Notes: generated by a model from the letters alone, not told the origin. A stretch of DNA of 49,189 bases from Streptomyces zinciresistens K42 (GCF_000225525.1 NZ_AGBF01000037.1:1-49189), one strand, 5' to 3'. Shown: positions 1-8,570, numbered from the stretch's first letter. Made by a program: numbers and translations.

Positions 1-276
1 CCCCGCCGCCACCTCGGCGCTCACCCGCAGCGGGCCCGGCGGCAGCGCGCTCGGCGGGGCCGGCACGGCGGACTCCCGCGCCTCCCGCGGATCGGCGAGG
101 CCGATCCGCAGCGCCTCCAGCCGTACGCCGCCCACCTCTTCGGCCGCGCGGCGCAGCACGCCCTCGGCCGCCCGTTCGGCGATCCACGCGCCGTCGCGCG
201 CGTCGCCCAGGGGCAGCAGCCTGCCCAGTCCCAGCTGATCCCGGACCGCCCGGGTCCACCCGTCCGACGTCGTCAT
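1..276 (-). CDS. Partial conserved Streptomyces hypothetical protein (N-terminal part)
   Basis: The reading frame starts at an ATG at 276 and runs off the left edge, giving the first 92 residues ([20 protein letters not shown]...). Codons are strongly G/C-ending, so the frame is real. I recall similar proteins beside Asp23 clusters in Streptomyces, often labelled 'nucleopolyhedrovirus P10 family', a name that says nothing reliable about function. It is rich in Ala and Pro, with no signal peptide or membrane segment in the visible part. It is transcribed away from the Asp23 operon, with 89 bp between the two start codons, so the promoters may be shared. Function unknown. Confidence 0.6.
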   Translation of the reverse strand, partial: MTTSDGWTRAVRDQLGLGRLLPLGDARDGAWIAERAAEGVLRRAAEEVGGVRLEALRIGLADPREARESAVPAPPSALPPGPLRVSAEVAAG

Positions 277-365
277 TCCTCCAGCCTGCCGCATCCCTGG
301 GGCGAGGTGGCGCAACCCCACTTACGGTGGTCGAAGGACCACGAGAACGAGAGGGACGTACGGCG

Positions 366-833
366 ATGACCGACATGGAGCAGAACCGGACGCAGAACCC
401 TGACGACACGGCCCCCGCACGCCGCACCGGCAAGCGCGGCGGAGACCCGGCGAGCCGGGGACGGACCACCATCGCCGACGGCGTCGTGGAGAAGATCGCC
501 GGAATGGCGGCGCGCGACGTGGTCGGCGTGCACGCGATGGGCAGCGGGATCAGCAGGACCTTCGGCGCCGTGCGCGAACGGGTGCCCGGCACCGCCAAGT
601 CCGTGACCCGGGGCGTCAAGGCCGAGGTCGGCGAGGTGCAGACCGCGCTCGACCTGGAGATCGTCGTCGACTACGGCGTCTCGATCGCCGACGTGGCACG
701 CGCCGTGCGGGAGAACGTCGTCGCCGCCGTCGAGCGGATGACGAGCCTCGAAGTGGTGGAGGTCAACATCGCGGTGAGTGATGTGAAGCTGCCCGAGGAA
801 GAGGAAGAGGAGTCGGAGCCGCGCATCCAGTGA
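366..833 (+). CDS. Asp23/Gls24 family envelope stress response protein
   Basis: A 155-residue protein. After a disordered charged N-terminus comes the Asp23 fold: GRTTIADGVVEKIAGMAARDV, then a beta-rich centre (LDLEIVVDYGVSIADVARAV) and a C-terminal acidic tail (EEEEEESEP). The family is soluble, associates with the membrane through AmaP-type anchors and responds to alkaline or envelope stress in Gram-positive bacteria. I chose the ATG at 366 because of the GAGAGGG upstream; an in-frame GTG at 327 would add 13 residues. It is the first gene of an operon in which the next four genes follow closely or overlap. Confidence 0.85.
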   Translation: MTDMEQNRTQNPDDTAPARRTGKRGGDPASRGRTTIADGVVEKIAGMAARDVVGVHAMGSGISRTFGAVRERVPGTAKSVTRGVKAEVGEVQTALDLEIVVDYGVSIADVARAVRENVVAAVERMTSLEVVEVNIAVSDVKLPEEEEEESEPRIQ

Positions 834-889
834 CCACGACCCGGGCTCCTGAGACACCGGCGCGAGTCGACAACGGAACGGAGGGCACC

Positions 890-1081
890 ATGGGCAAGGC
901 CCTGGTCGGCATGATCGCCGGCATGGCGCTGGGCTTCGCCGGGTACTTCGGCGGATTCGGCGCCTTCCTGCTGGTGGCGGCGCTGGGCGCCGTCGGGTTC
1001 GGCGTCGGCAGGTTCTTCGAGGGGGACTGGGAGTTCGGCGACTTCTTCCGCCCGCGCGACGGCCGGCGCGACCGGCGGTGA
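890..1081 (+). CDS. Small glycine-rich membrane protein of the Asp23 operon
   Basis: A 63-residue protein beginning MGKALVGMIAGMALGFAGYF, preceded by a good ribosome site (GGAACGGAGGG). Residues about 3-42 form one long or two short hydrophobic helices rich in Gly and Ala; the tail is charged (RPRDGRRDRR). An alternative GTG start at 830 overlaps the stop of the preceding gene and would add 20 polar residues. Small proteins in this place in Asp23 clusters resemble the DUF2273 partner of AmaP, so a membrane-adaptor role is inferred from position and size only. Confidence 0.7.
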   Translation: MGKALVGMIAGMALGFAGYFGGFGAFLLVAALGAVGFGVGRFFEGDWEFGDFFRPRDGRRDRR

Positions 1082-1085
1082 CGCC

Positions 1086-1496
1086 GTGAGCGCGGATGCC
1101 GCGTCCCCCGCCGCCGCGGCCCCCGTCGCGGCGGGGGAGCGCGGGTCCCTCCGGATCGCCGACCGGGTCGTCGCGAAGATCGCCTCCCAGGCCGCGAGCG
1201 AGGCGCTGGGCGGCCCGGCCCCCGGCGCCGCGCGGCCCTCCGCCGACGTCGTCGTGCGCCCCCAGGCCGCGGGCACCGCCCGAACGGAGGCGCCCCCCGC
1301 GGGCGCGGCCTGGGTGCGGATCCATCTGGAACTCGGCTACCCCACCGACGTGGGCGCCCGCTGCGCCGCCGTGCGTCGTCAAGTCGTCGAGCGGGTAGGC
1401 GCGTTGGTGGGCATGCAGGTGCCGGAGGTCGCCGTGTACGTGGAGCGGCTGCATCCGGCGCCCGGGTCGGGTGCGGCGCGGCGGAGGACACGATGA
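1086..1496 (+). CDS. Second Asp23/Gls24 family protein
   Basis: A 136-residue paralogue of the protein at 366-833. It keeps the signature RIADRVVAKIASQAASEA near residue 24 and a beta-strand region (WVRIHLELGYPTDVGARCAAV), ending with an Arg-rich tail (GSGAARRRTR). It is shorter and lacks the acidic tail of its paralogue. The GTG start lies 4 bp after the previous stop and the gene overlaps the next by 4 bp (ATGA), so translation is probably coupled. Having two Asp23 proteins in one operon suggests they assemble together. Confidence 0.8.
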   Translation: MSADAASPAAAAPVAAGERGSLRIADRVVAKIASQAASEALGGPAPGAARPSADVVVRPQAAGTARTEAPPAGAAWVRIHLELGYPTDVGARCAAVRRQVVERVGALVGMQVPEVAVYVERLHPAPGSGAARRRTR

Positions 1497-2170
1497 GCGA
1501 CACCCAGGGTTCGGAGGGCAGCACACAGCGGCTGCCGGTCATCGAGAAGGACACCGGCACGCTCGGCCAGTCGGCGTCGGCGGCGGACCACGACCCCCCG
1601 CCCCGGTCCGCCGCGGGCGACGGCGGCCGCGAGGGCCGCTTCTGGTCCGCGCGCCGGATCCCGGCCGCCGTCACCGCCCTCCTGCTCTTCGCGGGCGCGG
1701 GCCTCTTCCTGTACGACATCGCCTCCGTGCGCGCCGGGCGGCCCGCGATGCGCTGGCGCCGGGAACTGGCCGACCAGCTCGCCACCCGCCCCCTGGACGA
1801 CACCTGGGTGCTGGTGGGCGCGGGCGTCACCGCCGTCCTCGGCCTCTGGCTCCTCGTCCTGGCGCTCACACCGGGCCTGCGGCCCCTGCTGACCATGCGG
1901 CGCGTCCACCCCGACGTGCGCGCCGGGCTCCACCGCGAGCTGGCCGCGCTCGTCCTGCGCGACCGGGCCATGGAGATCTCCGGTGTGCGGTCGGTGCGGG
2001 TGCGGATGCGCCGCTCCCGGGCCGACGTGCGGGCGGTCTCGCACTTCCGCGACCTGGACGACGTCCGCGCGGACCTGGACAGCGCGCTCGCCGACGCGGT
2101 GCGCGGGCTGGGCCTGGCCCGGCAGCCCTCGCTGTCGGTCCGGGTACGACGGCCCGGACGGAAGGGGTGA
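1493..2170 (+). CDS. DUF6286-type membrane protein of the Asp23 cluster
   Basis: A 225-residue protein with a disordered, charged first 45 residues. A transmembrane segment follows at about residues 57-78 (AVTALLLFAGAGLFLYDIAS) and a second at about 104-126 (LVGAGVTAVLGLWLLVLAL). The C-terminal domain (about 130-225) is basic and probably cytoplasmic. The layout of two helices and then a small alpha/beta domain resembles AmaP, which follows it, and supports a membrane-anchor role for the Asp23 proteins. Assignment to DUF6286 is from family memory. Confidence 0.75.
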   Translation: MSDTQGSEGSTQRLPVIEKDTGTLGQSASAADHDPPPRSAAGDGGREGRFWSARRIPAAVTALLLFAGAGLFLYDIASVRAGRPAMRWRRELADQLATRPLDDTWVLVGAGVTAVLGLWLLVLALTPGLRPLLTMRRVHPDVRAGLHRELAALVLRDRAMEISGVRSVRVRMRRSRADVRAVSHFRDLDDVRADLDSALADAVRGLGLARQPSLSVRVRRPGRKG

Positions 2171-2175
2171 GGACC

Positions 2176-2754
2176 GTGCTGAAGGCGGTCAACCGCGTAC
2201 TGATCGGGCTCGTCGGACTGGTGCTGCTGGCGCTCGGCGGCTCGGTGCTCGCCGTCGGGCTCGGCGCCCCGCCCCCGTCCTGGTGGATCCACGGCAGCCG
2301 CCACGACGTCCTGCTCAGCGACGCCGAGCGGACCCGCTGGCGCGACGACGGCTGGTGGTGGCCGGCCGTCATCGCCGCCCTGGCCGTCGTGGCGCTGCTC
2401 GCCCTGTGGTGGCTGACGGCGAACCTGCTCCGGCGCCGGCTCACCGAGGTCCTGGTCGACACCGGCGACGGCGAGGGCGCCCTGCTGCGCGGCCGGGCCC
2501 TGGAACACGTCCTCGCGGGCGAGGCGGGCGCGCTGGAGGGCGTCCAGCGCGCCCGGGTCCGCCTCACCGGCCGGCGCACCACCCCCGAGACCCGCGTACG
2601 GCTCCTGCTGGAACCGCACGTGGATCCCGGGACGGCGCTGGACGAGCTCACCGCGCAGGCCCTCGCGCACGCCCGCGCCTCGGCCGGACTGGCGCACCTG
2701 CCCGCCGAGGTCCGGCTCAAGGGCGTCAAGCACGGTGCGCAGCGGGTCAGTTGA
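2176..2754 (+). CDS. amaP: Alkaline shock response membrane anchor protein AmaP
   Basis: A 192-residue protein. It has a TM helix at about residues 5-30 (NRVLIGLVGLVLLALGGSVL), a Trp-rich segment, a second TM (WPAVIAALAVVALLALWWL) and a C-terminal cytoplasmic domain (LEGVQRARVRLTGRRTTPETRVRL...) typical of AmaP. In staphylococci AmaP anchors Asp23 to the membrane. The start is either GTG 2176 or GTG 2167; the latter overlaps the previous stop as GTGA. It is the last gene of the operon, 27 bp before the convergent SDR gene. Confidence 0.8.
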   Translation: MLKAVNRVLIGLVGLVLLALGGSVLAVGLGAPPPSWWIHGSRHDVLLSDAERTRWRDDGWWWPAVIAALAVVALLALWWLTANLLRRRLTEVLVDTGDGEGALLRGRALEHVLAGEAGALEGVQRARVRLTGRRTTPETRVRLLLEPHVDPGTALDELTAQALAHARASAGLAHLPAEVRLKGVKHGAQRVS

Positions 2755-2781
2755 GGGACGCCGCCCGCGGGGGAGCGGCCG

Positions 2782-3537
2782 TCAGAAGCCGTGCCGCATG
2801 CCGCCGTCCACCGGCAGCATGACACCGGTCAGATAGGAGGCCGCCGGGGAGAGCAGGAACGCGGCGGCGCGGCCGAACTCCTCGGGCCGCCCGTAGCGGC
2901 GCAGCGGAATGCGCGACTCGTTCGCCGTCCGGGTGGCCTCCGGGTCCGCGGACAGCGCGTCCAGCTCCCGCACCCGGTCCGTGTCGATACGCGCCGGCAG
3001 CAGCCCGACGACCCGGATGCCGCGCGGACCCAGCTCGTCCGAGAGGGACTTGGCGAACCCGGCGAGCCCCGGCCGCAGTCCGTTCGAGATCGTGAGCCCC
3101 GGGATCGGCTCGTGCACCGAACCCGACAGCACGAAGCCGATGACGCCGCCCTCGCCGAGTTCCGCCGCGGCCGTGCGCGCGAGCCGCACCGCGCCGAGGA
3201 ACACCGACGCGAACGCCGCCTCCCACTGCTCGTCCGTGGTGTCCGCCGCGAACCCGGCAGGCGGGCCGCCGACGCTGATGAGGATGCCGTCCAGCCGGCC
3301 GAACCGCTCCCGCGCGGCGGCGACCAGCCGCTGCGGGGCCCGCGGGTCGGCGTTGTCGACGGCGAGCCCCACCGCGTCCGGCCCGAGCGCGGCCGCCGCC
3401 TGCGCGGCCCGCTCCCCGTCGCGGCCGGTCACCACGACCCGCGCCCCGTCGGCCACGAGCGCGCGCGCGGCGGCGTTGCCCAGTCCGCGGGTGGCCCCGG
3501 TGACGACGTACACCCTGTCCTTCAGTCCAAGATCCAT
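2782..3537 (-). CDS. SDR family oxidoreductase
   Basis: A 251-residue classical short-chain dehydrogenase. The Rossmann motif TGATRGLGNAAARAL is near residue 13, NAD(P)-binding residues follow, and the C-terminus has the usual LTGVMLPVDGGMRHGF. At the active site the sequence reads GFVLSGSVHEPIPGLTISNGLRPGLAGFAKSL: the usual Tyr-x3-Lys is not visible, with Ser-Asn-Gly where YxxxK would sit. Either the protein belongs to a divergent SDR subgroup or it is catalytically atypical. It lies 4 bp upstream of the GH15 gene on the same strand. Substrate unknown. Confidence 0.8.
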   Translation of the reverse strand: MDLGLKDRVYVVTGATRGLGNAAARALVADGARVVVTGRDGERAAQAAAALGPDAVGLAVDNADPRAPQRLVAAARERFGRLDGILISVGGPPAGFAADTTDEQWEAAFASVFLGAVRLARTAAAELGEGGVIGFVLSGSVHEPIPGLTISNGLRPGLAGFAKSLSDELGPRGIRVVGLLPARIDTDRVRELDALSADPEATRTANESRIPLRRYGRPEEFGRAAAFLLSPAASYLTGVMLPVDGGMRHGF

Positions 3538-3541
3538 GGCC

Positions 3542-5338
3542 CTATCCTGCCCCGTCGGTCCCGAACAGGGCGAAGGCGGTGTTCACCAGCCCGATGTGAC
3601 TGAACGCCTGCGGGAAGTTGCCCAGCTGACGGCCCTCGACCGGGTCGTACTCCTCGGCCAGCAGGCCCACGTCGTTGGCGAGGCCCACCAGCCGGTCGAA
3701 CAGCTCGGCCGCCTCCCGGGTGCGGCCCGTCAGGTGCAGCGCCTCCGCCAGCCAGAACGAGCAGGCCAGGAACGCGCCCTCGTCGCCCGGCAGTCCGTCG
3801 ACGTCGGTGCCGTCCGACCCGTCGGTGCCGTAGCGGCGCAGGAAGCCGTGGTGGTCGAGCTCGGCCCGCACCGCGTCGATGGTGCCGACGACCCGGGGGT
3901 CGTCCGGCGGCAGGAAGCCGACGCGCGGGATCAGCAGCAGCGCCGCGTCCAGTTCGCGCGAGCCGTAGGACTGGGTGAAGGTGTTGCGCTCGGCGTCGTA
4001 GCCCTTCTCGCACACCTCGCGGTGGACCTCCTCGCGCAGCTCGCGCCAGCCCTCCAGATCGCCCTCCAGCTCCGGGTTGTGCTCCAGCGTGCGCACCGCC
4101 CGGTCGGCCGCCACCCACACCATCACCTTGGAGTGCACGAAGTGCCGGCGCCCGCCGCGCACCTCCCACAGCCCCTCGTCGGGCTGGCGCCACTCCCGGC
4201 GCAGCCAGTCGACCAGGGCCGACTGGATCGCCCACATGTGCGGCTTGGTCGGCAGCCCCGCCTCCCGGGCCAGCGCGAGCGAGTCCATCACCTCGCCGTA
4301 CACGTCCAACTGGAGCTGGCCCACCGCGTCGTTGCCGACGCGCACGGGTCTGGAGTCCGCGTAGCCGGAAAGCCAGGGCAGCTCGGACTCGGGCAGCCGG
4401 CGCTCGCCTCCCAGGCCGTACATGATCTGCAGTTCGGCCGGGTCACCGGCGACCGCCCGCAGCAGCCAGTCGCGCCATGCCTCGGCCTCCTTCCGGTAGC
4501 CCGCCGACAGGCCCACGTTGAGGGTCAGGGTGGAGTCGCGCAGCCAGCAGTAGCGGTAGTCCCAGTTGCGGACGCCGCCCAGCTCCTCGGGGAGCGAGGT
4601 GGTGGGCGCCGCGACGATGCCGCCGGTCGGCCGGTAGGTGAGCGCCTTCAGGGTGATCAGCGAGCGGATCACCTCGTCGCGGTAGGGGCCGTCGTAGTGG
4701 CAGTGCTCGACCCACTTGTGCCAGTCGCGGACGCTGCTGTGCAGCGCCTTGTAGGGGTCGAGGAGCGCGGGGCGCGGCTCGTGCGAGGGGTGCCAGGTCA
4801 GGACGAACGCGACCTTCTCGCCGGCCTCGACGGTGAACTCGGAGTGGGTGCCGAAGTCCTCGCCCCAGGTGTGCACTTGGGGCTCGCTGCGCAGCCACAC
4901 CGAGTCCGGGCCCGCGACGGCCACCCGGTGCCCGTGGGACTTGCGCACCCAGGGCACGATCGAGCCGTAGTCGAAGCGCAGCCGCAGGGTGCTGCGCACG
5001 GTGACCCGCCCGCTGAGCCCCTCCACGATGCGTACGACGTCGGGGGCGCGGTCGCGCTGGGGCATCAGGTCGGTGACCCGGACGGCGCCCTCGCCGGTCT
5101 CCCACTCGGTGTCCAGCACCAGGGTGTCGCGCCGGTAGGCGCGCCGGGTGCACGGCCCTTCCACCCCCTTGGGGGCGATGCGCCACTGTCCGTTGTCCTG
5201 GTCGCCGAGCAGGGCGGCGAAGCACGCGGCCGAGTCGAAGCGGGGCAGGCAGAGCCAGTCGATGGAGCCGTCCGCGCCGACCAGGGCAGCCGTCTGCTCG
5301 TCGCCGATCACGGCGTAGTCCTCGATATGGGGATGCAC
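3542..5338 (-). CDS. Glycoside hydrolase family 15 protein (glucoamylase/trehalase-like)
   Basis: A 598-residue cytoplasmic protein. The N-terminal beta-sandwich begins HPHIEDYAVIGDEQTAALVG and contains DGSIDWLCLPRFDS. The (alpha/alpha)6 catalytic barrel starts near NWDYRYCWLRDSTLTL and ends with EEYDPVEGRQLGNFPQAFSHIG, which carries a conserved family acid. GH15 enzymes of this bacterial type hydrolyse alpha-glucosidic bonds; the mycobacterial relative is a trehalase. I prefer the GTG at 5338, preceded by GGGGAA, because the family usually starts at HPxIEDYAVIGD; a TTG at 5371 would add 11 residues. Substrate not determinable here. Confidence 0.9.
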   Translation of the reverse strand: MHPHIEDYAVIGDEQTAALVGADGSIDWLCLPRFDSAACFAALLGDQDNGQWRIAPKGVEGPCTRRAYRRDTLVLDTEWETGEGAVRVTDLMPQRDRAPDVVRIVEGLSGRVTVRSTLRLRFDYGSIVPWVRKSHGHRVAVAGPDSVWLRSEPQVHTWGEDFGTHSEFTVEAGEKVAFVLTWHPSHEPRPALLDPYKALHSSVRDWHKWVEHCHYDGPYRDEVIRSLITLKALTYRPTGGIVAAPTTSLPEELGGVRNWDYRYCWLRDSTLTLNVGLSAGYRKEAEAWRDWLLRAVAGDPAELQIMYGLGGERRLPESELPWLSGYADSRPVRVGNDAVGQLQLDVYGEVMDSLALAREAGLPTKPHMWAIQSALVDWLRREWRQPDEGLWEVRGGRRHFVHSKVMVWVAADRAVRTLEHNPELEGDLEGWRELREEVHREVCEKGYDAERNTFTQSYGSRELDAALLLIPRVGFLPPDDPRVVGTIDAVRAELDHHGFLRRYGTDGSDGTDVDGLPGDEGAFLACSFWLAEALHLTGRTREAAELFDRLVGLANDVGLLAEEYDPVEGRQLGNFPQAFSHIGLVNTAFALFGTDGAG

Positions 5339-5422
5339 GGTGTGCGCGTTCCCCGGGGGGCGCTGGGCCAATCAGGTGCGGCGCCCCCGGAGTGGTTCGC
5401 TCTCGGCGGACGGCACGCCGGG

Positions 5423-6235
5423 TCAGACCGCGGCCGGGTCCGGCTCCGCCGGGGCCTTCTCCTCGGCGGCCGCCGCCGTGGCCGCGGCCGCCGCGCGGTC
5501 GCGCAGTTCGCGGCGGACCAGGACCACCCAGCCGATCGGGACGCCCAGGGCGAGCAGCCACCACTGCAGCGCGTAGGCGTAGTTCAGCGGGGCGTTCTCC
5601 TCGCCGGGGCTGCCGATCTGCTGCGGGGAGTCGCCCCGCGGCTCGGGCGCCGTCTGCGCGACGTAGCCGCCGAGCACCGGGGCGCCCAGGCGCCGGGACT
5701 CGCGCTTGCTGTCGATGAGCATGATCTGCCGGTCGGGCAGGCCCTTGAGGTTCTTGATGCCGCTCGCCTCGGTCGTCTCGTCCGGCATCAGCCGCCCGGT
5801 CACGGTGACGCGCCCGGAGGGCGGTGCGGGGACCGTGGGGAAGGACGCCTGGGTGGGACCGTCGGCGGGGATCCAGCCGCGGTTGACGAGCAGCACCTTG
5901 CCGTCGGTCAGCACGAGGGGCGTCAGGACGTGGAAGCCGACCTCCTCGCTGGCGTTGACCCGCCGCCGGACGACGACCTGCCGGTCGGTGTCGAACTCGC
6001 CCACCGCGGTCACCGTGCGGTAGCGCAGGCCGGTCGTGATCTTGCCGCCGGGGGAGGTCAGCCGCTGCACGGGCACGGGCTCGGCCTTCAGGGCCTTGGC
6101 GACCAGCTGGTTGCGGGCGTCGCGCTCGTAGTAGCGGTCCATCTGCCAGAACCCCAGCCGGATCATCGTCGGGATGAGGAGAAGGGCGACCAGCGTGAGG
6201 ATCAGCCACTGCCGGGACAACAGGAAGCGGTACAC
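5423..6235 (-). CDS. SURF1 family cytochrome oxidase biogenesis protein
   Basis: About 270 residues starting YRFLLSRQWLILTLVALLLI: an N-terminal TM helix, the SURF1 signature GFWQMDRYYERDARNQ, a large extracytoplasmic domain with VNRGWIPADGP and VTGRLMPDE, and a C-terminal TM helix (ALQWWLLALGVPIGWVVLV). SURF1 proteins assist assembly or haem insertion of aa3-type cytochrome c oxidase. The GTG at 6235 matches the family N-terminus; a TTG at 6250 is possible. The C-terminus is Ala/Glu-rich. Confidence 0.88.
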   Translation of the reverse strand: MYRFLLSRQWLILTLVALLLIPTMIRLGFWQMDRYYERDARNQLVAKALKAEPVPVQRLTSPGGKITTGLRYRTVTAVGEFDTDRQVVVRRRVNASEEVGFHVLTPLVLTDGKVLLVNRGWIPADGPTQASFPTVPAPPSGRVTVTGRLMPDETTEASGIKNLKGLPDRQIMLIDSKRESRRLGAPVLGGYVAQTAPEPRGDSPQQIGSPGEENAPLNYAYALQWWLLALGVPIGWVVLVRRELRDRAAAAATAAAAEEKAPAEPDPAAV

Positions 6236-6284
6236 CCCACGACCGTACAACTCGGCCGTGGGGCGCTCCGCGGCGGGTACCGCC

Positions 6285-6518
6285 TCAGACCCTGTCGACG
6301 ATGCCCGCCTCCCCCTCCGCGCGGGCGCAGTGGGCGCCGCAGTACCAGCGGCCGTCGACCTCGACGCCCTGCCCGATGATCTGCACCCGGCAGTGCTCGC
6401 AGAGGGGGGCCATGCGGTGGATCGCGCAGGAGAAGCAGTCGAAGACGTGCACAGCGCCCTGCGCGTGCACCTCGAAGGTCATGCCGTAGTCGTTTCCGCA
6501 CACTTCACATGTCGCCAT
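6285..6518 (-). CDS. Small Cys-rich zinc-ribbon (prokaryotic metallothionein-like) protein
   Basis: A 77-residue protein with nine Cys and several His: MATCEVCGNDYGMTF (CxxC), FDCFSCAIHRM (CxxC), PLCEHCRVQI (CxxC), and WYCGAHCARAEG (CxxxC). Four pairs imply two zinc-binding sites. I recall close relatives throughout Streptomyces annotated as prokaryotic metallothionein or hypothetical. The composition supports metal binding; whether it stores metal or binds a partner is unknown. It sits 49 bp upstream of the SURF1 gene on the same strand and may share its transcript. Confidence 0.75.
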   Translation of the reverse strand: MATCEVCGNDYGMTFEVHAQGAVHVFDCFSCAIHRMAPLCEHCRVQIIGQGVEVDGRWYCGAHCARAEGEAGIVDRV

Positions 6519-6598
6519 GCGCCACAGCGTGAGCCGTCGGCGCGGCCCGGGGCGGGACGGTCCGGGGCGCGTCGCGCGTCAATCACCCGTCCGTACGT

Positions 6599-7594
6599 TC
6601 ACCCCTGGGAGGCGGGTTCCACCTCGCGCAGGAGCTGCCCGAAAGCCGCCTCGTCGACCACCGGGGTCCCGTACTGGCGGGCCTTGAGCACCTTCGAGGT
6701 GCCCGCGTCCGGGTCGTTCGTCACCAGCAGGCTGGTCAGCCGGGACAGGCTCGTCGACACGTGCAGCCCGGCCTCGGCGGCCCGGTCCTCCAGCAGGTCG
6801 CGCTCGACGGAGGTGTCTCCGGAGAAGGCCACCCGCATGCCCTGGACGAGCCTTCCGCCGTCCTCGTAGCGGCCGGGGTTGGGGTACGGGCAGGCGGGCC
6901 GCCTGCGGGAGGGGCGCCAGTGGGCCGGGCGGGGGGCGCCGTACCCGCCCGCCGCCTGCGGGCCGATCCGGGGCGCGGGACCGTCGCGCCACTCGGTCAG
7001 CGGCCGGCACTCCTGCAGCGGCAGCCGCACGCTGTCCGCCGCCGCGGCCCGCAGGCTCGGCCGGAACGCCTCCGCCAGCACCCGCGCGTCGTCCAGCGCG
7101 TGGTGCGCGCGGCGCTGGACGACACCGAAGTGCGCGGCCAGCGACTCCAGCTTGTGATTGGGCAGCGGCAGCCCCAGCTCCTTGGAGAGGGCGATGGTGC
7201 ACAGCCGCTGCCGCACCGGTGCCCGGCGCTCCGCGCGCGCGTACTCCCGGGCGATCATCTGCCAGTCGAAGACGGCGTTGTGCGCGACGAGCACCCGGTC
7301 CGCCAGCCGGGCCGAGAAGTCCTCGGCGACCTCGTGGAAGAGCGGGGCGCCCTCCAGCGCCTCGCTCGTCAGCCCGTGGATCCAGACCGGCCCGGGATCG
7401 CGCTCGGGATCGACGAGCGTGTACCAGTGGTCCTCGACCTCTCCGCGGGCGTCCAGCCGGTAGACGGCCGCGGAGACGATCCGGTCGTCGCGGGCGAGGC
7501 CGGTGGTCTCCACGTCAACGACCGCGTATCCCTGCGGATACGCGGCCGGCCACACCACGGGGGAGGGCGCTGCGGTCGTACGGTCATCGAGCAT
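6599..7594 (-). CDS. DEDDh-family 3'-5' exonuclease with C-terminal BRCT domain
   Basis: A 331-residue protein. The exonuclease domain (about 20-185) shows Exo I VVDVETTGL (catalytic Asp and Glu), Exo II HNAVFDWQMI, and Exo III HHALDDARVL (H-x4-D), identifying the DnaQ/RNase T superfamily. After a Pro/Arg-rich linker, a BRCT domain (about 245-325) reads GMRVAFSGDTSVERDLLEDR and SLLVTNDPDAGTSKVLKAR, like the ligase/epsilon-associated BRCT. It is probably a DNA repair or editing nuclease. The ATG at 7594 is clear. Single gene, divergent from the VIT1 transporter. Confidence 0.88.
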   Translation of the reverse strand: MLDDRTTAAPSPVVWPAAYPQGYAVVDVETTGLARDDRIVSAAVYRLDARGEVEDHWYTLVDPERDPGPVWIHGLTSEALEGAPLFHEVAEDFSARLADRVLVAHNAVFDWQMIAREYARAERRAPVRQRLCTIALSKELGLPLPNHKLESLAAHFGVVQRRAHHALDDARVLAEAFRPSLRAAAADSVRLPLQECRPLTEWRDGPAPRIGPQAAGGYGAPRPAHWRPSRRRPACPYPNPGRYEDGGRLVQGMRVAFSGDTSVERDLLEDRAAEAGLHVSTSLSRLTSLLVTNDPDAGTSKVLKARQYGTPVVDEAAFGQLLREVEPASQG

Positions 7595-7778
7595 GGTTCC
7601 TGAGGATACGGGCCGGGACCGACAGTGCCCGCCGTCAGGTGCCCTGCCCCGCCCACCTGTTCGAGGCCGGCGCACGCGGGAACGCCAACCCGTCCGCGCC
7701 CGCCGGGCGTTGCCGCGCGGACCCGGCCCGGGAGCGTCGGTGCCCCGATGACGTCCCGCGCGGTGCGATCCTCCGGAC

Positions 7779-8489
7779 ATGAGCGAACCCACGCACGACG
7801 AGAACCACGGCGGCGCGCTCGGCGCGCGGCTGAACTGGCTGCGGGCCGCCGTCCTCGGCGCCAACGACGGCATCGTGTCGACCGCGGGCCTCGTCGTGGG
7901 TGTGGCGGGCGCCACCGACGACCGCGCGGCCCTGCTCACCGCGGGACTGGCGGGACTGCTCGCCGGATCGATGTCGATGGCGGCGGGGGAGTACGTCTCG
8001 GTCTCCACCCAGCGCGACTCCGAGAAGGCCGCGCTGGCCGTGGAGAAGCGGGAGTTGAGGGAGCGGCCGCAGGCCGAGCTCGCGGAGCTGACCGAACTCC
8101 TGGAGCGGCGGGGGCTGTCCCGCCAGGTGGCCCGGGAGGCGGCGGTCCAGCTGACCGAGCGGGACGCCCTGAAGGCGCACGCCAGCGTGGAACTGGGCAT
8201 CGACCCCGACGAGCTGACCAATCCGTGGCACGCGGCGTGGGCGAGCTTCCTGGCGTTCACGGCCGGGGCGATGCTGCCGCTGCTGGCCATGGTGCTGCCG
8301 CCGGCCTCGTGGCGGCTGACCGTCACCGTCGTCTCCGTGCTGGCCGCCCTCGCCCTGACCGGGTGGAGCAGCGCCCGGCTGGGCGCCGCGGGCCCCGGCC
8401 GGGCGGTCCTGCGCAATGTGGCGGGCGGCGCCCTGGCCATGGGCGTCACCTACGCGGCGGGCTCCCTGCTGAACGCGGCGGGCGTGTAG
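7779..8489 (+). CDS. VIT1/CCC1 family iron/manganese transporter
   Basis: A 236-residue membrane protein. TM1 carries ANDGIVSTAGLVVGVAGA, the family signature; TM2 is followed by SMSMAAGEYVSVSTQRDSE; a cytoplasmic charged helical domain (about 85-145) precedes three C-terminal TM helices. VIT1/CCC1 proteins export Fe2+ or Mn2+ from the cytoplasm or into stores. The ATG at 7779 starts MSEPTHDENHGG, a His-containing N-terminus. A terminator-like hairpin follows about 45 bp after the stop. Confidence 0.9.
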   Translation: MSEPTHDENHGGALGARLNWLRAAVLGANDGIVSTAGLVVGVAGATDDRAALLTAGLAGLLAGSMSMAAGEYVSVSTQRDSEKAALAVEKRELRERPQAELAELTELLERRGLSRQVAREAAVQLTERDALKAHASVELGIDPDELTNPWHAAWASFLAFTAGAMLPLLAMVLPPASWRLTVTVVSVLAALALTGWSSARLGAAGPGRAVLRNVAGGALAMGVTYAAGSLLNAAGV

Positions 8490-8534
8490 GACCCCGCACG
8501 CGCTCCCCGTCCGTGGCGCGGTCCCCTTCCCGCG

Positions 8535-8570
8535 CCGGGCGCGGAGGGCCCGCGGCGGCCCCGCGCCCGG
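8535..8570. terminator. Hairpin terminator after VIT1 gene
   Basis: CCGGGCGCGG at 8535-8544 pairs perfectly with CCGCGCCCGG at 8561-8570. The 10-bp stem has a GC-rich loop and no U-run, typical of Streptomyces terminators. Confidence 0.55.

Noticed and set aside
273..2825. Long minus-strand reading frames opposite the Asp23 operon
   Set aside because: They have Arg/Gly/Pro-rich, non-protein-like composition caused by the high G+C antisense strand; the plus-strand genes have family matches and correct codon bias.
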